A stretch of DNA of 64,000 nt, from contig NZ_FNQP01000015.1 in NCBI RefSeq assembly GCF_900107695.1, forward strand, positions 1 through 64,000, written 5' to 3'. Position numbers and translations under genes: made by a program. Positions within the stretch are counted from its first letter, which is position 1, and every line of letters begins with the position of its first letter. The DNA comes from Thiothrix caldifontis (GTDB lineage: Bacteria; Pseudomonadota; Gammaproteobacteria; Thiotrichales; Thiotrichaceae). The notes beneath the pieces are model-generated. The model did no database searches and was not told where the DNA came from. It saw nothing but the letters and a program-made list of their open reading frames with translations. Below are positions 35,748 through 44,589 of this stretch, piece by piece.

Positions 35748-37181
35748 GTGACTGCTTATTTGACTAGTTGGTTCAACACGGGATTATTGCTGCTGGATAT
35801 TTTTATCGTGGCGGTGTTGTTGCCAACCGTGGTGCAACAACGCCGCGAATCGGGGGCAACCTTAGCGTGGGTGTTGGTGATTGTGTTTGTGCCTTTCCTT
35901 GGTCTGCTAAGTTTTTGGCTATTTGGCACAACACGCTTGCATTTGCGCCGTCGTAAACGCCGTCGGGTAGAAGAGAAGTTTGCTAATGCGTTGCAACAGG
36001 TGCAAATTAGTCTGAATGGTGAGCAGTGCATTAGTGGGATTTCTCCGTCTTTACTCACATTAGTCAATAAATTGGATGAAATCGGCCCGCTAGGGGGGAA
36101 TGCGGTCGAGATTATGCGTGAAGGTGAGCATTTATTCGATACGCTGGAGCAAGCCTTTGCTGCGGCTAAGCAGCATATTCACCTTATTTACTACATCTGG
36201 GAACCCGACTATACCGGGGAGCGTTTGCGGGATGCCTTGGTGAGTGCGGCACAGCGTGGTGTGACGGTACGGTTGCTGGTTGATGATGTGGGTTCGCGCC
36301 AAGCTAAAGCGAGATTTTTTAAGCCTTTGCTGCTGGCGGGAGGGCAGGTCGAGCGTTTTCTGAAAGTGAATGTGCTGAGTCGCCAACTCAATCTGAATAA
36401 CCGTAATCACCGTAAAATTGTCATTATTGATGGCAGCATCGCGTTTACTGGCGGGATGAACGTGGGCGATGTGTACGCGGGCAGGGGCGAACCTTGGCAA
36501 GATTTGCACGCCCGTATTCAAGGGCCGGTGGTGTATACCTTACAGGAGGCGTTTTGTCAGGATTGGTATCACGCGGCCGGTGAGGATCTGGTAAGCGAGG
36601 TATATTTTCCGGTGATTCCTGATGCAGGCACGATTCGCGCTCAGTTCCTTGCGAGTGGCCCTGCGGATGAGCGTTGGCAGGCTATTCACACCGTATTGTT
36701 TGCGGCAATGAATCTGGCAAACGAACGTATTTGGATTGAAACCCCCTATTTTGTGCCGGATCGCCCGATTTTGATGGCTTTGCAAACGGCGGCCTTGCGC
36801 GGGGTAGATGTGCGTTTGCTATTGCCCGGTAAATCGGATCATCCCTTGGTATTGTATGCGGGACGTTCCTTTATTGATGATTTGTTGGCAGCAGGCGTGC
36901 GGGTGTTTGAAATGTACCGAGCCATGCCTCATGCGAAAGCGGTGATGATTGATGGTAATTTTGCCACGCTGGGTTCTGCCAATATGGATCAGCGCAGTTT
37001 TCGTCTGAATTTTGAAGGCAACATCTTTTTTTATGGCACTGAAATCGCGACGAAACTGGAGCAAGATTTCCTTGCTGTTTGTGCGAATACCCAAGAAGTG
37101 ACTGAAGCACAGCGCCATAAGTTGAGTAAAAGCCAACGTTTGGCTGAGAGTATTGCCCGTTTGCTTGCACCTTTGTTGTAA
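35748..37181 (+). CDS. cls: Cardiolipin synthase
   Basis: A 477-residue membrane enzyme of the phospholipase D superfamily. Two N-terminal helices (about 8-28 and 38-58) are followed by two HKD motifs, N-H-R-K-I-V-I-I-D-G near residue 220 and P-H-A-K-A-V-M-I-D-G near residue 395, both intact. It condenses phosphatidylglycerol (or PG with PE) to cardiolipin at the inner membrane. GTG 35748 follows AAGGAA. The gap to moaE is 21 bases, so read-through from moaDE is possible. Confidence 0.93.
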   Translation: MTAYLTSWFNTGLLLLDIFIVAVLLPTVVQQRRESGATLAWVLVIVFVPFLGLLSFWLFGTTRLHLRRRKRRRVEEKFANALQQVQISLNGEQCISGISPSLLTLVNKLDEIGPLGGNAVEIMREGEHLFDTLEQAFAAAKQHIHLIYYIWEPDYTGERLRDALVSAAQRGVTVRLLVDDVGSRQAKARFFKPLLLAGGQVERFLKVNVLSRQLNLNNRNHRKIVIIDGSIAFTGGMNVGDVYAGRGEPWQDLHARIQGPVVYTLQEAFCQDWYHAAGEDLVSEVYFPVIPDAGTIRAQFLASGPADERWQAIHTVLFAAMNLANERIWIETPYFVPDRPILMALQTAALRGVDVRLLLPGKSDHPLVLYAGRSFIDDLLAAGVRVFEMYRAMPHAKAVMIDGNFATLGSANMDQRSFRLNFEGNIFFYGTEIATKLEQDFLAVCANTQEVTEAQRHKLSKSQRLAESIARLLAPLL

Positions 37182-37233
37182 CCTATTGAAATTTTGTGTT
37201 AAGGTTTTGATAGTTAAGTGTTAGGAGCGAGTT

Positions 37234-38097
37234 GTGCAAGCACTGCCTTATTATCTGGGTTTGCCATTGTGGGCGAATGCGCATTGGAAAGGTTCGTTGT
37301 TTCGTGCTGATGTAAAACCGGCAACCTTTCTTGCACAATACGCTCAGGTATTTAATGCAGTGGAAGGTAATACCACATTTTATTCTGTGCCCTCTGTGGA
37401 GATGGTGCAGCGTTGGTTAGCGGCAACGCCAGAGAGCTTTCGTTTTAGCTTCAAGTTTCCACGGACTATTACACATCAACATCAACTGCTGCATGTGGCG
37501 AAAGAGACACAAGAGTTTTTGCAGCGGATGCAGCCGTTAGGGCAGCGCTTGAGTGGGTTAATGGTGCAATTACCTGCTACATTTGCGCCTGATTCATTGT
37601 CAATGCTGGAGACATTCTTACGAAGTTTGCCCGGTGATTACCGTTATGCGGTGGAAGTGCGACATCCTGCTTTTTTCACCGATAAAGTAGCCCGCACGAC
37701 TTATAATGGTGTGTTGGAATCTTTGGGGGTAGATCGGGTGATTTTTGAGAGTCGCCCTTTACATGCTGCCCCAGCGCTGGATGTAGCTACTCGTGAAGCG
37801 CAAAGCCGTAAGCCACGCTTGCCGGTGCAGTTGGATACAACCGCGCAACAGCCGGTGTTACGTTATATTGGACACCCGGTGCTTGAGGCTAACCATGCGT
37901 GGTTGGATCGTTGGGTAGCGCAAACAGCGCGTTGGCTAGGGGAAGGCAAGTGTCCGCGTATTTTTCTACACACCCCGGATAATAACCTCGCACCAGCATT
38001 AGCGCAGATGTTTCACCATCAGCTTCAGCAACGCATCTCAGGTTTGGTTGATTTACCGTTAGGGTTGGCAGAGCCGGTACAAGCCGTGTTGTTATAA
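37234..38097 (+). CDS. DUF72-family protein
   Basis: A 287-residue protein of the DUF72 (YecE-like) TIM-barrel family, function unknown. Seen: Y-A-Q-V-F-N-A-V-E-G-N-T-T-F-Y near 45, S-F-K-F-P-R-T-I-T-H near 75 and Y-A-V-E-V-R-H-P-A-F-F near 145. GTG 37234 has AGGAG upstream. It is probably transcribed separately from the ribosomal protein genes that follow. Confidence 0.9.
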   Translation: MQALPYYLGLPLWANAHWKGSLFRADVKPATFLAQYAQVFNAVEGNTTFYSVPSVEMVQRWLAATPESFRFSFKFPRTITHQHQLLHVAKETQEFLQRMQPLGQRLSGLMVQLPATFAPDSLSMLETFLRSLPGDYRYAVEVRHPAFFTDKVARTTYNGVLESLGVDRVIFESRPLHAAPALDVATREAQSRKPRLPVQLDTTAQQPVLRYIGHPVLEANHAWLDRWVAQTARWLGEGKCPRIFLHTPDNNLAPALAQMFHHQLQQRISGLVDLPLGLAEPVQAVLL

Positions 38098-38114
38098 AAA
38101 AACAGTTGCTTGGG

Positions 38115-38143
38115 TTGCTTGCCGGGGGGGGTTCTGGTATCCT
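38115..38143 (+). promoter_or_regulatory. Probable sigma-70 promoter of rpmB-rpmG
   Basis: TTGCTT, a 17-base spacer and TATCCT with the extended -10 TGG in front. It lies 45 bases upstream of rpmB, in a typical place for this constitutive operon. Confidence 0.6.
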
Positions 38144-38187
38144 CACGCGCCTTTAGAGTTCAAGAATCGCAGATTTGGAGTATCCAG

Positions 38188-38424
38188 ATGTCTCGTGTAT
38201 GCCAAGTAACAGGTAAGCGTCCGATCACCGGCAACAATGTGTCGCACGCTAACAATAAAACCAAACGTCGTTTCCTGCCTAACCTGCACGCGAAACGGTT
38301 CTGGGTGGAAAGCGAAGGGCGTTGGGTGCGTCTGCGCGTTTCTACTAAAGGGATGCGTATTATCGACAAGCACGGTATTGATACCATTCTTGCCGACATT
38401 CGCGCTCGTGGCGAAAAAGTTTAA
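38188..38424 (+). CDS. rpmB: 50S ribosomal protein L28
   Basis: A 78-residue basic protein: [12 protein letters not shown], then [13 protein letters not shown] and L-R-V-S-T-K-G-M-R, all canonical for L28. Start ATG 38188 follows GGAG. rpmG starts 20 bases after the stop, the usual two-gene operon. Confidence 0.98.
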   Translation: MSRVCQVTGKRPITGNNVSHANNKTKRRFLPNLHAKRFWVESEGRWVRLRVSTKGMRIIDKHGIDTILADIRARGEKV

Positions 38425-38444
38425 TTTACTGGAGGTAACAGCGA

Positions 38445-38615
38445 ATGGCTAAGAAAGGCGGTCGTGATAAAATCAAGCTGGTTTCTTCCGCAGGAACTGG
38501 ATTTTTCTACACTACAACCAAGAATAAGCGTACTACGCCGGACAAATTAGAGTTCAGTAAGTATGATCCGGTTGTGCGTAAGCATGTCATGTTTAAGGAA
38601 GCCAAGATCAAGTAA
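38445..38615 (+). CDS. rpmG: 50S ribosomal protein L33
   Basis: A 56-residue protein beginning [11 protein letters not shown] and containing [10 protein letters not shown] and K-Y-D-P-V-V-R-K-H. It has no cysteine pairs, so it is the zinc-independent form. GGAGG precedes ATG 38445. It is too short for many ORF callers but unmistakable. Confidence 0.97.
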   Translation: MAKKGGRDKIKLVSSAGTGFFYTTTKNKRTTPDKLEFSKYDPVVRKHVMFKEAKIK

Positions 38616-38642
38616 TTGATGACTTGCGATTCTTTACCAAAG

Positions 38643-38662
38643 CCCGGCATTGCCGGGTTTTT
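38643..38662 (+). terminator. Rho-independent terminator of rpmB-rpmG
   Basis: CCCGGC pairs with GCCGGG around ATT, followed by TTTTT, 27 bases after the rpmG stop. Confidence 0.93.
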
Positions 38663-38680
38663 GCGTTTGTGGAAAAGGCA

Positions 38681-39181
38681 ATGGAAAACAGTATCATGTG
38701 GATTGTCATAAGCTTGGGTATCCTGCTGTTGTTGATACCTGTGGTGGTGGGGTTGTTGATGTCGCCTTATCAGCAGGTTACGCGGGTTGAGTTGATCAAG
38801 GCATCTATTGATGACGTGTGGAATGCGTTAGCTGACTTTTCTCAACAAGCCCAATGGCGTACTGAGCTGACGAGTATGCAAATGTTGGATGATGATGAGG
38901 GGCTGCGCTGGGTTGAGCAGTCAGCAGGGCAAGGTTCAGTCGTCTTACGTAAACTCAAAGAAATTCCTTTAAAAGAGTTGCTGGTTGATCGGAATCAAGG
39001 CAGCGGCAAGGGGACATTTCATGCCCGTTTGAGTGCAGTTCCGGGTGGAACCCGCATCACATTTACCGAAATGCTGGAAACCCGCACACCGTTTGGGCGC
39101 ATCAAGGCGCGGATGAAGGGAGAGCCAGACAGTCGTTTAGACCATTTCATTCAGCAGTTAAAAGCCCGGTTTGCAGTGTAA
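38681..39181 (+). CDS. Membrane-anchored SRPBCC-fold protein
   Basis: A 166-residue protein with one N-terminal membrane helix (about 6-25) and a SRPBCC/START-like ligand-binding domain (about 35-160: I-D-D-V-W-N-A-L-A-D-F, G-T-R-I-T-F-T-E, then a long C-terminal helix). Start ATG 38681 follows GGAAAAGG; an upstream in-frame start would lie within the rpmG terminator. Ligand unknown. Its end overlaps that of folK by 35 bases in a convergent arrangement. Confidence 0.75.
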   Translation: MENSIMWIVISLGILLLLIPVVVGLLMSPYQQVTRVELIKASIDDVWNALADFSQQAQWRTELTSMQMLDDDEGLRWVEQSAGQGSVVLRKLKEIPLKELLVDRNQGSGKGTFHARLSAVPGGTRITFTEMLETRTPFGRIKARMKGEPDSRLDHFIQQLKARFAV

Positions 39182-39671
39182 GTGGGGGGCAATCCAATGC
39201 TACGACGCGCAGCGCTTCAGCAGATAATGAGGAGGTTTGTGCAAGGTCTGCCAAGGTGCGCTTCAGTTCAGGGTGCAATACACCAGGGGCAATTTCTGCC
39301 AGTGGAAACAGCACGAAAGGATAAGTCAGAATATCCTTGTGCGGTAAGTTAACGCTGGGTTGCAGGTTCAGATCATCGTAGAGAAGCAAGTCGACATCTA
39401 AGGTGCGTGCACTGAATTTTGCGTCGTTGCGCACACGCCCGTGGGTACTTTCTAAGGCATGCAAGTAGTGTTTCACTTCATTAGGCGTTAGTGTTGTAGT
39501 GAAACCAGCCGCTAAATTGAAAAAAGGCTCGCTTTCAAAACCAACTGCCGGGGTTTCGTAAACAGTAGAAAACTGTACTTCACCAAAATCTTGCTGTAAA
39601 CGCTGCATACAGGCGCAGACGTTAAGCTCGCGCTCGATATTACTGCCAATGCTTACGTAGACATTTGCCAT
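39147..39671 (-). CDS. folK: 6-hydroxymethyl-dihydropterin pyrophosphokinase
   Basis: A 174-residue cytoplasmic enzyme of folate synthesis, transferring pyrophosphate from ATP to hydroxymethyl-dihydropterin. Seen: Y-V-S-I-G-S-N-I-E-R-E near the start, V-Y-E-T-P-A-V-G, F-F-N-L-A-A-G, and the signature D-A-K-F-S-A-R-T-L-D-V-D-L-L-L-Y. It overlaps folB upstream by 19 bases, a coupled folB-folK pair. Confidence 0.96.
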   Translation of the reverse strand: MANVYVSIGSNIERELNVCACMQRLQQDFGEVQFSTVYETPAVGFESEPFFNLAAGFTTTLTPNEVKHYLHALESTHGRVRNDAKFSARTLDVDLLLYDDLNLQPSVNLPHKDILTYPFVLFPLAEIAPGVLHPELKRTLADLAQTSSLSAEALRVVALDCPPLTLQTGLLTAE

Positions 39672-40024
39672 TGACGGTCACCGCGTTCAATTTTAACACC
39701 TACTTCGCTGGAACCACGCACTGCGCCGGGTTTCCCTACGGTTACTTGAATCCAGGGAATAGAGAACTCGCGCATCAGGGTATCCGCGATGGCTTCCGCT
39801 AAGCGCTCTACTAGGTCGTAATGGGAATCTTCGACTAATTGCACCACGCGTTTAGCTGCCGTTTTATAGTTTAGGGTGTCTTTGATGTTGTCGCTGGCAG
39901 CAGGAATACGGTTATCCCAGCCCATTTCCAGATCAATGCGAATTTTTTGCAGAATGCGCTTCTCCCATTCATAAATGCCGATGTGAGCATCTATTTTCAG
40001 GTCGCGTACATAGACTATATCCAT
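39653..40024 (-). CDS. folB: Dihydroneopterin aldolase
   Basis: A 123-residue FolB, which cleaves dihydroneopterin to hydroxymethyl-dihydropterin, the substrate of FolK encoded next. D-A-H-I-G-I-Y-E-W-E-K-R and the Lys in T-V-G-K-P-G-A-V-R-G-S-S-E-V-G-V are the family motifs. Length is normal. Confidence 0.96.
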   Translation of the reverse strand: MDIVYVRDLKIDAHIGIYEWEKRILQKIRIDLEMGWDNRIPAASDNIKDTLNYKTAAKRVVQLVEDSHYDLVERLAEAIADTLMREFSIPWIQVTVGKPGAVRGSSEVGVKIERGDRQWQMST

Positions 40025-40068
40025 ACGTTGCTCTTGTTGTCAGTGTTGGGTATGGATTGTAATACAGA

Positions 40069-40099
40069 AACCCGCACCCTGTGAAAGAGGGTACGGGTT
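40069..40099 (-). terminator. Terminator of the glycine-zipper lipoprotein genes
   Basis: On the minus strand AACCCG-T-ACCCT pairs with AGGGT-G-CGGGTT around CTTTCAC, followed by TTTCTGT. It lies 27 bases after the stop of the downstream lipoprotein gene. Confidence 0.8.
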
Positions 40100-40125
40100 A
40101 AGGGAATTAAGATGCTAACACGCGG

Positions 40126-40602
40126 TTAGCGTGATAGTTGCCACTGACCACGGCTGTCTTGACAGGCTTGGGTCTGAATATTTTGGTTTCTGCCATCAAT
40201 TGTGCCCACAATGGTAACAGGGCGGCAGATGGTGCTTTGGTTGTTGACATTAGCACGATAAACCTGACCGGGGTTAACGTTATATTGATAGCCAGTGTTC
40301 GGATTTTGCCATGTGGCAGGACGTCCACTGTAAATGGATTGCCCTAAGTATTGCTGGTCACGTGCATCCAGTTGCGCTCCCCACTGACTGCCAATGTAAC
40401 TGCCTACCATGGTGCCAAGGATAGTCATCGCTGTTTTGCCATCACCATTACCGAATTGATTACCAGCCACTCCACCTAGTACAGCACCCACCATAGAACC
40501 GGTTTGCGCATTGTTGATAGGAGCAGTGCCGACACATCCTGTTAATAGGATGGATGTTACTAATGCACTAGCGACGAGAGAGCGATTGATCAACGTTTTC
40601 AT
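40126..40602 (-). CDS. Glycine-zipper (SlyB/Pcp-like) lipoprotein
   Basis: A 158-residue lipoprotein: signal with lipobox L-L-T-G-C (Cys near 23), N-N-A-Q-T-G-S-M-V-G-A-V-L-G-G-V-A-G-N-Q glycine-zipper helix hairpin (about 31-80), then a C-terminal domain with two cysteines. ATG 40602 has AAGGAG eight bases upstream. Such proteins tie or stiffen the outer membrane. It is paralogous to the next gene, with an almost identical zipper, but has an added C-terminal domain. Confidence 0.88.
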   Translation of the reverse strand: MKTLINRSLVASALVTSILLTGCVGTAPINNAQTGSMVGAVLGGVAGNQFGNGDGKTAMTILGTMVGSYIGSQWGAQLDARDQQYLGQSIYSGRPATWQNPNTGYQYNVNPGQVYRANVNNQSTICRPVTIVGTIDGRNQNIQTQACQDSRGQWQLSR

Positions 40603-40630
40603 TGGGACACTCCTTGTTGAGAGAGGGAAG

Positions 40631-40657
40631 ACTTGCAACCTAGGTTTCAGGTTGCAA
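40631..40657. promoter_or_regulatory. Perfect 10-bp inverted repeat between the two lipoprotein genes
   Basis: CTTGCAACCT and AGGTTGCAAG flank AGGTTTC. In the minus-strand transcript it lies just after the first lipoprotein stop and just before the ribosome site of the second. It has no long T-run, so it may be a partial terminator or processing site setting their ratio. Confidence 0.6.
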
Positions 40658-40670
40658 GTCGGAACGAGGC

Positions 40671-40952
40671 TTAGTAGCCCCGGTTATAATACGGTGCTGG
40701 CTGAGGTTGTTGATAGTAACGGTCTTGCTGAGCACCAACTTGACTACCAACTGCACTGCCTACCATTGTGCCAACGATAGTGGCGGCTGTTTTACCTTCG
40801 CCTTGACCAAATTGATTACCGGCAACTCCGCCGAGTACCGCACCTGCCATTGCGCCTGTTTGCGCATTGTTCATTGGCATTGGTGCTGTTCCACAAGCAG
40901 TCAATACTGCCACCAATGCAATTGTCCCCAATGAGTAAGTAATGCTTTTCAT
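40671..40952 (-). CDS. Short glycine-zipper lipoprotein
   Basis: A 93-residue lipoprotein with lipobox V-L-T-A-C (Cys18), a glycine-zipper (N-N-A-Q-T-G-A-M-A-G-A-V-L-G-G) and a Gln/Pro/Tyr-rich tail. ATG 40952 has AAGGAG upstream. The zipper is almost the same as in the following gene, which shows a tandem duplication. Outer-membrane structural role inferred from family. Confidence 0.88.
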   Translation of the reverse strand: MKSITYSLGTIALVAVLTACGTAPMPMNNAQTGAMAGAVLGGVAGNQFGQGEGKTAATIVGTMVGSAVGSQVGAQQDRYYQQPQPAPYYNRGY

Positions 40953-41194
40953 GTATAGCTCCTTAGTAAAAGTCATGTTTTTGGGCAGTTGCCACGTTTA
41001 TTTGCCAAACTCTGGTGATTCTTTAGAGTGATGATGTCCAGAGTAGTTCAGTAGGATGCCATTATTTTTTTAGGTGTTCAAATAAACTGCTGGTGTGACT
41101 ACATGGTTGCAAAATATTTATTCATTTTATCTATGATTTGCAATAATAGACTAATATCTTGGTTTTGATGTATTAGGCGATGGGAGAATCTTCA
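40953..41194. other. Divergent promoter region, lipoproteins/GH18
   Basis: A 240-base AT-rich gap between divergent genes. A TTGCAA at about 41106 and TATCTATGAT at about 41130 could form a promoter toward the GH18 gene. Nothing else was recognised. Confidence 0.3.
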
Positions 41195-42502
41195 ATGATT
41201 ATGCATAGGGTTGCAAAGGCTTGGACGTTGCTGTTGTTGACGGTGGCGCTGTGGATAGTGGCATCTTCCCTACAAGCTTCGGCTGAGAAGTCGTCTAAAC
41301 CGTGGGTGATGGGTTACTTACCCGCTTATGAGCAAAGTGGTAGTGGCAGTTTTGACTTCATGGATAAAGATGACTGGAAGATGCTGACTCATGCTGCACA
41401 TTTTTCGGCACACGTGAATGCTGATGGAACGCTGGATTTCAATGCGGAAAAAATGAGTGAGGCTAATCGCACCGCCGCCATTCAGGCAGCCCATCAGCGC
41501 CATGTGCCGTTGGTGTTGAGTGTGCTGGCTTGGTATGACGTGTATGAGCCAGTGATTAAAAATGCCAGCACGCGTAAAACCTTGATTAATCAGATTCTTG
41601 AAGTGCTGAAGGAAGGCTACGATGGTGTGGATCTGGATTTGGAGCCGATTCGCGCCGAACAAGCCGGAGCTGAGTACCAAACGTTTGTGAATGAGTTGCA
41701 TACAGCTTTACAAACACTTAACAAAACCAATAACCCTAAGATGTTGGTGGAACGCCCGTTATTGACCTTAACGACTGGGGTGGAAAATGTTGCCGATGAC
41801 AGTCCGGGGCAATTACGTACCTTGTTAGCTAGCATTCAGGATAAGGTAGATCAGATTAATGTGATGGGGTATGACTTATCTTCGCTCAGTGATGAGGTGA
41901 TTTGGCATGACGGGGCATTGCATGATGGGGGGCAGAAATACCCTGCTTATGTTGCCCGCTCAGTGGTATCGGTCAGTCGGTCGTTGCAACAATTTATGGA
42001 TGGCGGTGTGTCACCCAGCAAATTAGGCTTAGGCATCAGTTTAGAGGTGCGAATTTGGCAAGGTGGTAAAGTAAAAGGTACAGGCGAGGGTGTGACTGCA
42101 CCCATGCAGGAATGGAGTATTGCCCCCAAAAGTTGGAATACCGGTACACCACGGGCAAGTGTGGCACAGTTGTTAGACCCGGACTACACTTGCATGACCA
42201 CACCAGCCGGAGAGGCTGCTGCTTACAAATGCGGGTATTCGCCCGATTATTACCGTTGGGATGATAAAGCTAAGGCGGCCTACTTAAGTATTAATAATCC
42301 GGGTTCTGATTATGATGCCTTTATTTCTTATACCGATGAGCGTGCTGCACAGGAAAAGGTAAAATTTTCCAAAGAAAAAGGCTTAGGCGGCATCATGATT
42401 TGGCAGATGCGACATGATTATCGTGCAGATCAACCAGAAGGGAAGAAACGCCCGATTATTAAAGCATTGCGTGATGCGCTCAACAGTGAAACTGGCAAAT
42501 AG
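41195..42502 (+). CDS. Exported glycoside hydrolase family 18 protein (chitinase-like)
   Basis: A 435-residue secreted protein. Signal peptide about 1-27 (L-Q-A-S-A-E), then a GH18 barrel with the opening W-V-M-G-Y-L-P-A-Y and the catalytic D-G-V-D-L-D-L-E motif (Asp143 to Glu150, Glu150 as acid). I-N-V-M-G-Y-D and G-I-M-I-W-Q-M-R at strands 6 and 8 also fit. GH18 enzymes cleave beta-1,4-GlcNAc polymers such as chitin or peptidoglycan-like glycans; the substrate is not fixed here. ATG 41195 has GGGAGA at good distance; ATG 41180 is a weaker alternative. Confidence 0.88.
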   Translation: MIMHRVAKAWTLLLLTVALWIVASSLQASAEKSSKPWVMGYLPAYEQSGSGSFDFMDKDDWKMLTHAAHFSAHVNADGTLDFNAEKMSEANRTAAIQAAHQRHVPLVLSVLAWYDVYEPVIKNASTRKTLINQILEVLKEGYDGVDLDLEPIRAEQAGAEYQTFVNELHTALQTLNKTNNPKMLVERPLLTLTTGVENVADDSPGQLRTLLASIQDKVDQINVMGYDLSSLSDEVIWHDGALHDGGQKYPAYVARSVVSVSRSLQQFMDGGVSPSKLGLGISLEVRIWQGGKVKGTGEGVTAPMQEWSIAPKSWNTGTPRASVAQLLDPDYTCMTTPAGEAAAYKCGYSPDYYRWDDKAKAAYLSINNPGSDYDAFISYTDERAAQEKVKFSKEKGLGGIMIWQMRHDYRADQPEGKKRPIIKALRDALNSETGK

Positions 42503-42533
42503 CCCGTTTCACAGCGAATTATTGATGGGTGAT

Positions 42534-43712
42534 TTAATGGCAAATATGTTGTACCAGTCGCACCCAGTAACTGGCACCTAGCGGCAAGATCGTGTCGTTA
42601 AAATCGTAGTACGGATTGTGCAAAGCACGGCTTTCGGTTACATCGCCGTTGCCGATCCAGATGTAGGCTCCGGGGCGGTGCTGAAGCATGTAGGCGAAAT
42701 CTTCCGCCCCCATGCTCGGTGGTGGATTCCATTGCACACAGGCTTCGCCGACCAGTGCAGTGGTGACTTGATAACAAATTTCGGCATTCGCAGGGTGATT
42801 GATGGTGGCAGGGTAGCCTTCCATAAACCGCACGTTGGCACTGGCATCCAAGGCTTGTGCCGTGTGTTCCACTAACTGTTGCAGACGTTGTTTCAAGCGT
42901 TTGCGATCCTGCGGGTTAAGGCTGCGGATCGTGCCATGCAATGTCACCGTTTCTGGGATAACGTTGTAAGCGCTGCCGCCGATCATGCGCGTGATGCTGA
43001 TAACACCGCCACTGGTGGGCTTGAGGTTACGGGAAACAATGCTTTGGGCAGCCGTAATGATATGACCCGCCACTAATACGGGGTCTGTTACCGTATCCGG
43101 CATGGCGGCGTGCCCGCCCTTGCCCTGAATCTCAATATCGAAGCTGTCGGTGGAGGCCATCACCGCCTGTGAATGTACCGCAAAATGCCCTGTGGGAATC
43201 CCCGGCCAATTGTGCATTCCGTAGACTTCAGCGATGGGGAAGCGCTCGAATAAACCGGCTTCAATCATGCGTTTTGCTCCGGCATTGCTTTCTTCTGCGG
43301 GTTGGAAAATGAAATAAACCGTTCCAGCAAAGTCAGGGGTTTGCGCCAGAATCGTGGCAGCACCGAGTAACATGGTGGTGTGTCCATCATGCCCACAGCC
43401 ATGCATTTTACCGTGATGGCAGGAAGCATGAGCAAACGTGTTCAGTTCGGTCAGAGGTAGGGCATCCATATCTGCCCGCAAACCAATGTGTTTGTCGCCG
43501 GGATGTGCGCCGCGCAAAATTGCTACCACGCCTGTTTCACCAATCCCGGTGTGAACTTCCATACCTAATGCTTGCAAGCGGGTAGCGATTTGTGCGCTGG
43601 TGCGGAATTCTTCGTAAGCCGTTTCTGGGTGTTGGTGAATATCACGACGCCACTGCTGCATCTCTGCATGGAGGGCGTGGCTGGCGGCAATTGGGTCAAG
43701 TTTGGCAGTCAT
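42534..43712 (-). CDS. M20-family amidohydrolase (hippurate hydrolase-like)
   Basis: A 392-residue cytoplasmic metal-dependent amidohydrolase. Seen: R-R-D-I-H-Q-H-P-E-T-A-Y-E-E, L-R-A-D-M-D-A-L-P near residue 75, M-H-G-C-G-H-D-G-H-T near 103 (metal ligands) and F-I-F-Q-P-A-E-E-S-N-A-G near 137, with the distal G-A-E-D-F-A-Y-M near 355. It removes N-acyl groups from amino acids or related compounds. ATG 43712 with AAAGGA upstream is taken over a 21-residue longer frame. Confidence 0.92.
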   Translation of the reverse strand: MTAKLDPIAASHALHAEMQQWRRDIHQHPETAYEEFRTSAQIATRLQALGMEVHTGIGETGVVAILRGAHPGDKHIGLRADMDALPLTELNTFAHASCHHGKMHGCGHDGHTTMLLGAATILAQTPDFAGTVYFIFQPAEESNAGAKRMIEAGLFERFPIAEVYGMHNWPGIPTGHFAVHSQAVMASTDSFDIEIQGKGGHAAMPDTVTDPVLVAGHIITAAQSIVSRNLKPTSGGVISITRMIGGSAYNVIPETVTLHGTIRSLNPQDRKRLKQRLQQLVEHTAQALDASANVRFMEGYPATINHPANAEICYQVTTALVGEACVQWNPPPSMGAEDFAYMLQHRPGAYIWIGNGDVTESRALHNPYYDFNDTILPLGASYWVRLVQHICH

Positions 43713-43801
43713 ATTACATCCTTTCTTTTCGTGTGTAGTCGCGATTTTATGGGGTATGTCTGGTATTCTTCTCATGATTCATCTTCGCAGGTATCACGCT
43801 C

Positions 43802-44518
43802 ATGAAAACACTACAAGGCATCGTGCTCTTAGCCACTTGTTTAACAGCAAGTCAGGTGCAGGCGCAAGAGCCACCGACCGCAGTACCACAACCCGCAGCA
43901 CCGGACACACTCACCTTCCCGCCACAGCAGGGGGCGAATACTCAGCAGGCCACCTCGCAGCCATCACCACCTAGTGCGAGTGTAGGGCAGCCGGGGCCTA
44001 GGTTTCCTGCACAAGTAGCACCACAGACGCAGCCACAGACAACTTATCCTTACAGCAATGGCAATTATACGAATTATAACTACCGCAGTTATGGTTATCC
44101 TGCCTATCCTTATGGTTATTACCCATATGCTCAACAGCAGGCTTACAACCCTTACGCTCAGGCATACAATCCGTATTATGCGCAGCAACCGATGTATAAC
44201 CCGTATGCAACGCCCCGGATGATGCCCTATCCGTTACGTCCACCGGTTCCACAAAAAAAGGAAACCAAGCCGTGGGGCGATACGCGCTATATCTGGCCTG
44301 ACTTTTATACGGATTTTACGGGCGATGCGTTTGATAAAATGATTAATGCTCCCTATGACATGGGGCGGATGCCGGGAGGTTGGAAATTCCCTTCCATCAG
44401 TATGCCTGATCCTGTAACAGTGAGTGATGCGATTGCTAACCAAGTGCCACCTTTTGCAGAGGAAGCAGGAAATATGGTTCCCGTCGATGATATGGGCAAT
44501 ATAGTGCCGTTTAAATAA
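43802..44518 (+). CDS. Exported Pro/Tyr/Gln-rich protein, function unknown
   Basis: A 238-residue secreted protein: signal 1-20 (Q-V-Q-A-Q-E), a Pro/Gln/Ala stretch (20-75), then a Tyr-rich low-complexity part (about 80-140) built of loose Y-N-P-Y-A and Y-G-Y-P repeats, and a more ordered C-terminal 95 residues (W-G-D-T-R-Y-I-W-P-D-F-Y, I-N-A-P-Y-D-M-G-R-M-P-G-G-W). The Tyr-rich part resembles cross-linkable or adhesive envelope proteins; no family recognised. It lies upstream of mltB in the same direction with a 71-base gap. Confidence 0.7.
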   Translation: MKTLQGIVLLATCLTASQVQAQEPPTAVPQPAAPDTLTFPPQQGANTQQATSQPSPPSASVGQPGPRFPAQVAPQTQPQTTYPYSNGNYTNYNYRSYGYPAYPYGYYPYAQQQAYNPYAQAYNPYYAQQPMYNPYATPRMMPYPLRPPVPQKKETKPWGDTRYIWPDFYTDFTGDAFDKMINAPYDMGRMPGGWKFPSISMPDPVTVSDAIANQVPPFAEEAGNMVPVDDMGNIVPFK

Positions 44519-44589
44519 AATCTTGGTCGTGTTAAACTATTAAGCAGTTTTTGGGGCTTAATAATATTAAATGATCATTGGAGATTTAA

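Noticed and set aside
36540-37170. Minus-strand frames opposite cardiolipin synthase
   Set aside because: Antisense to the second HKD domain, no start signals.
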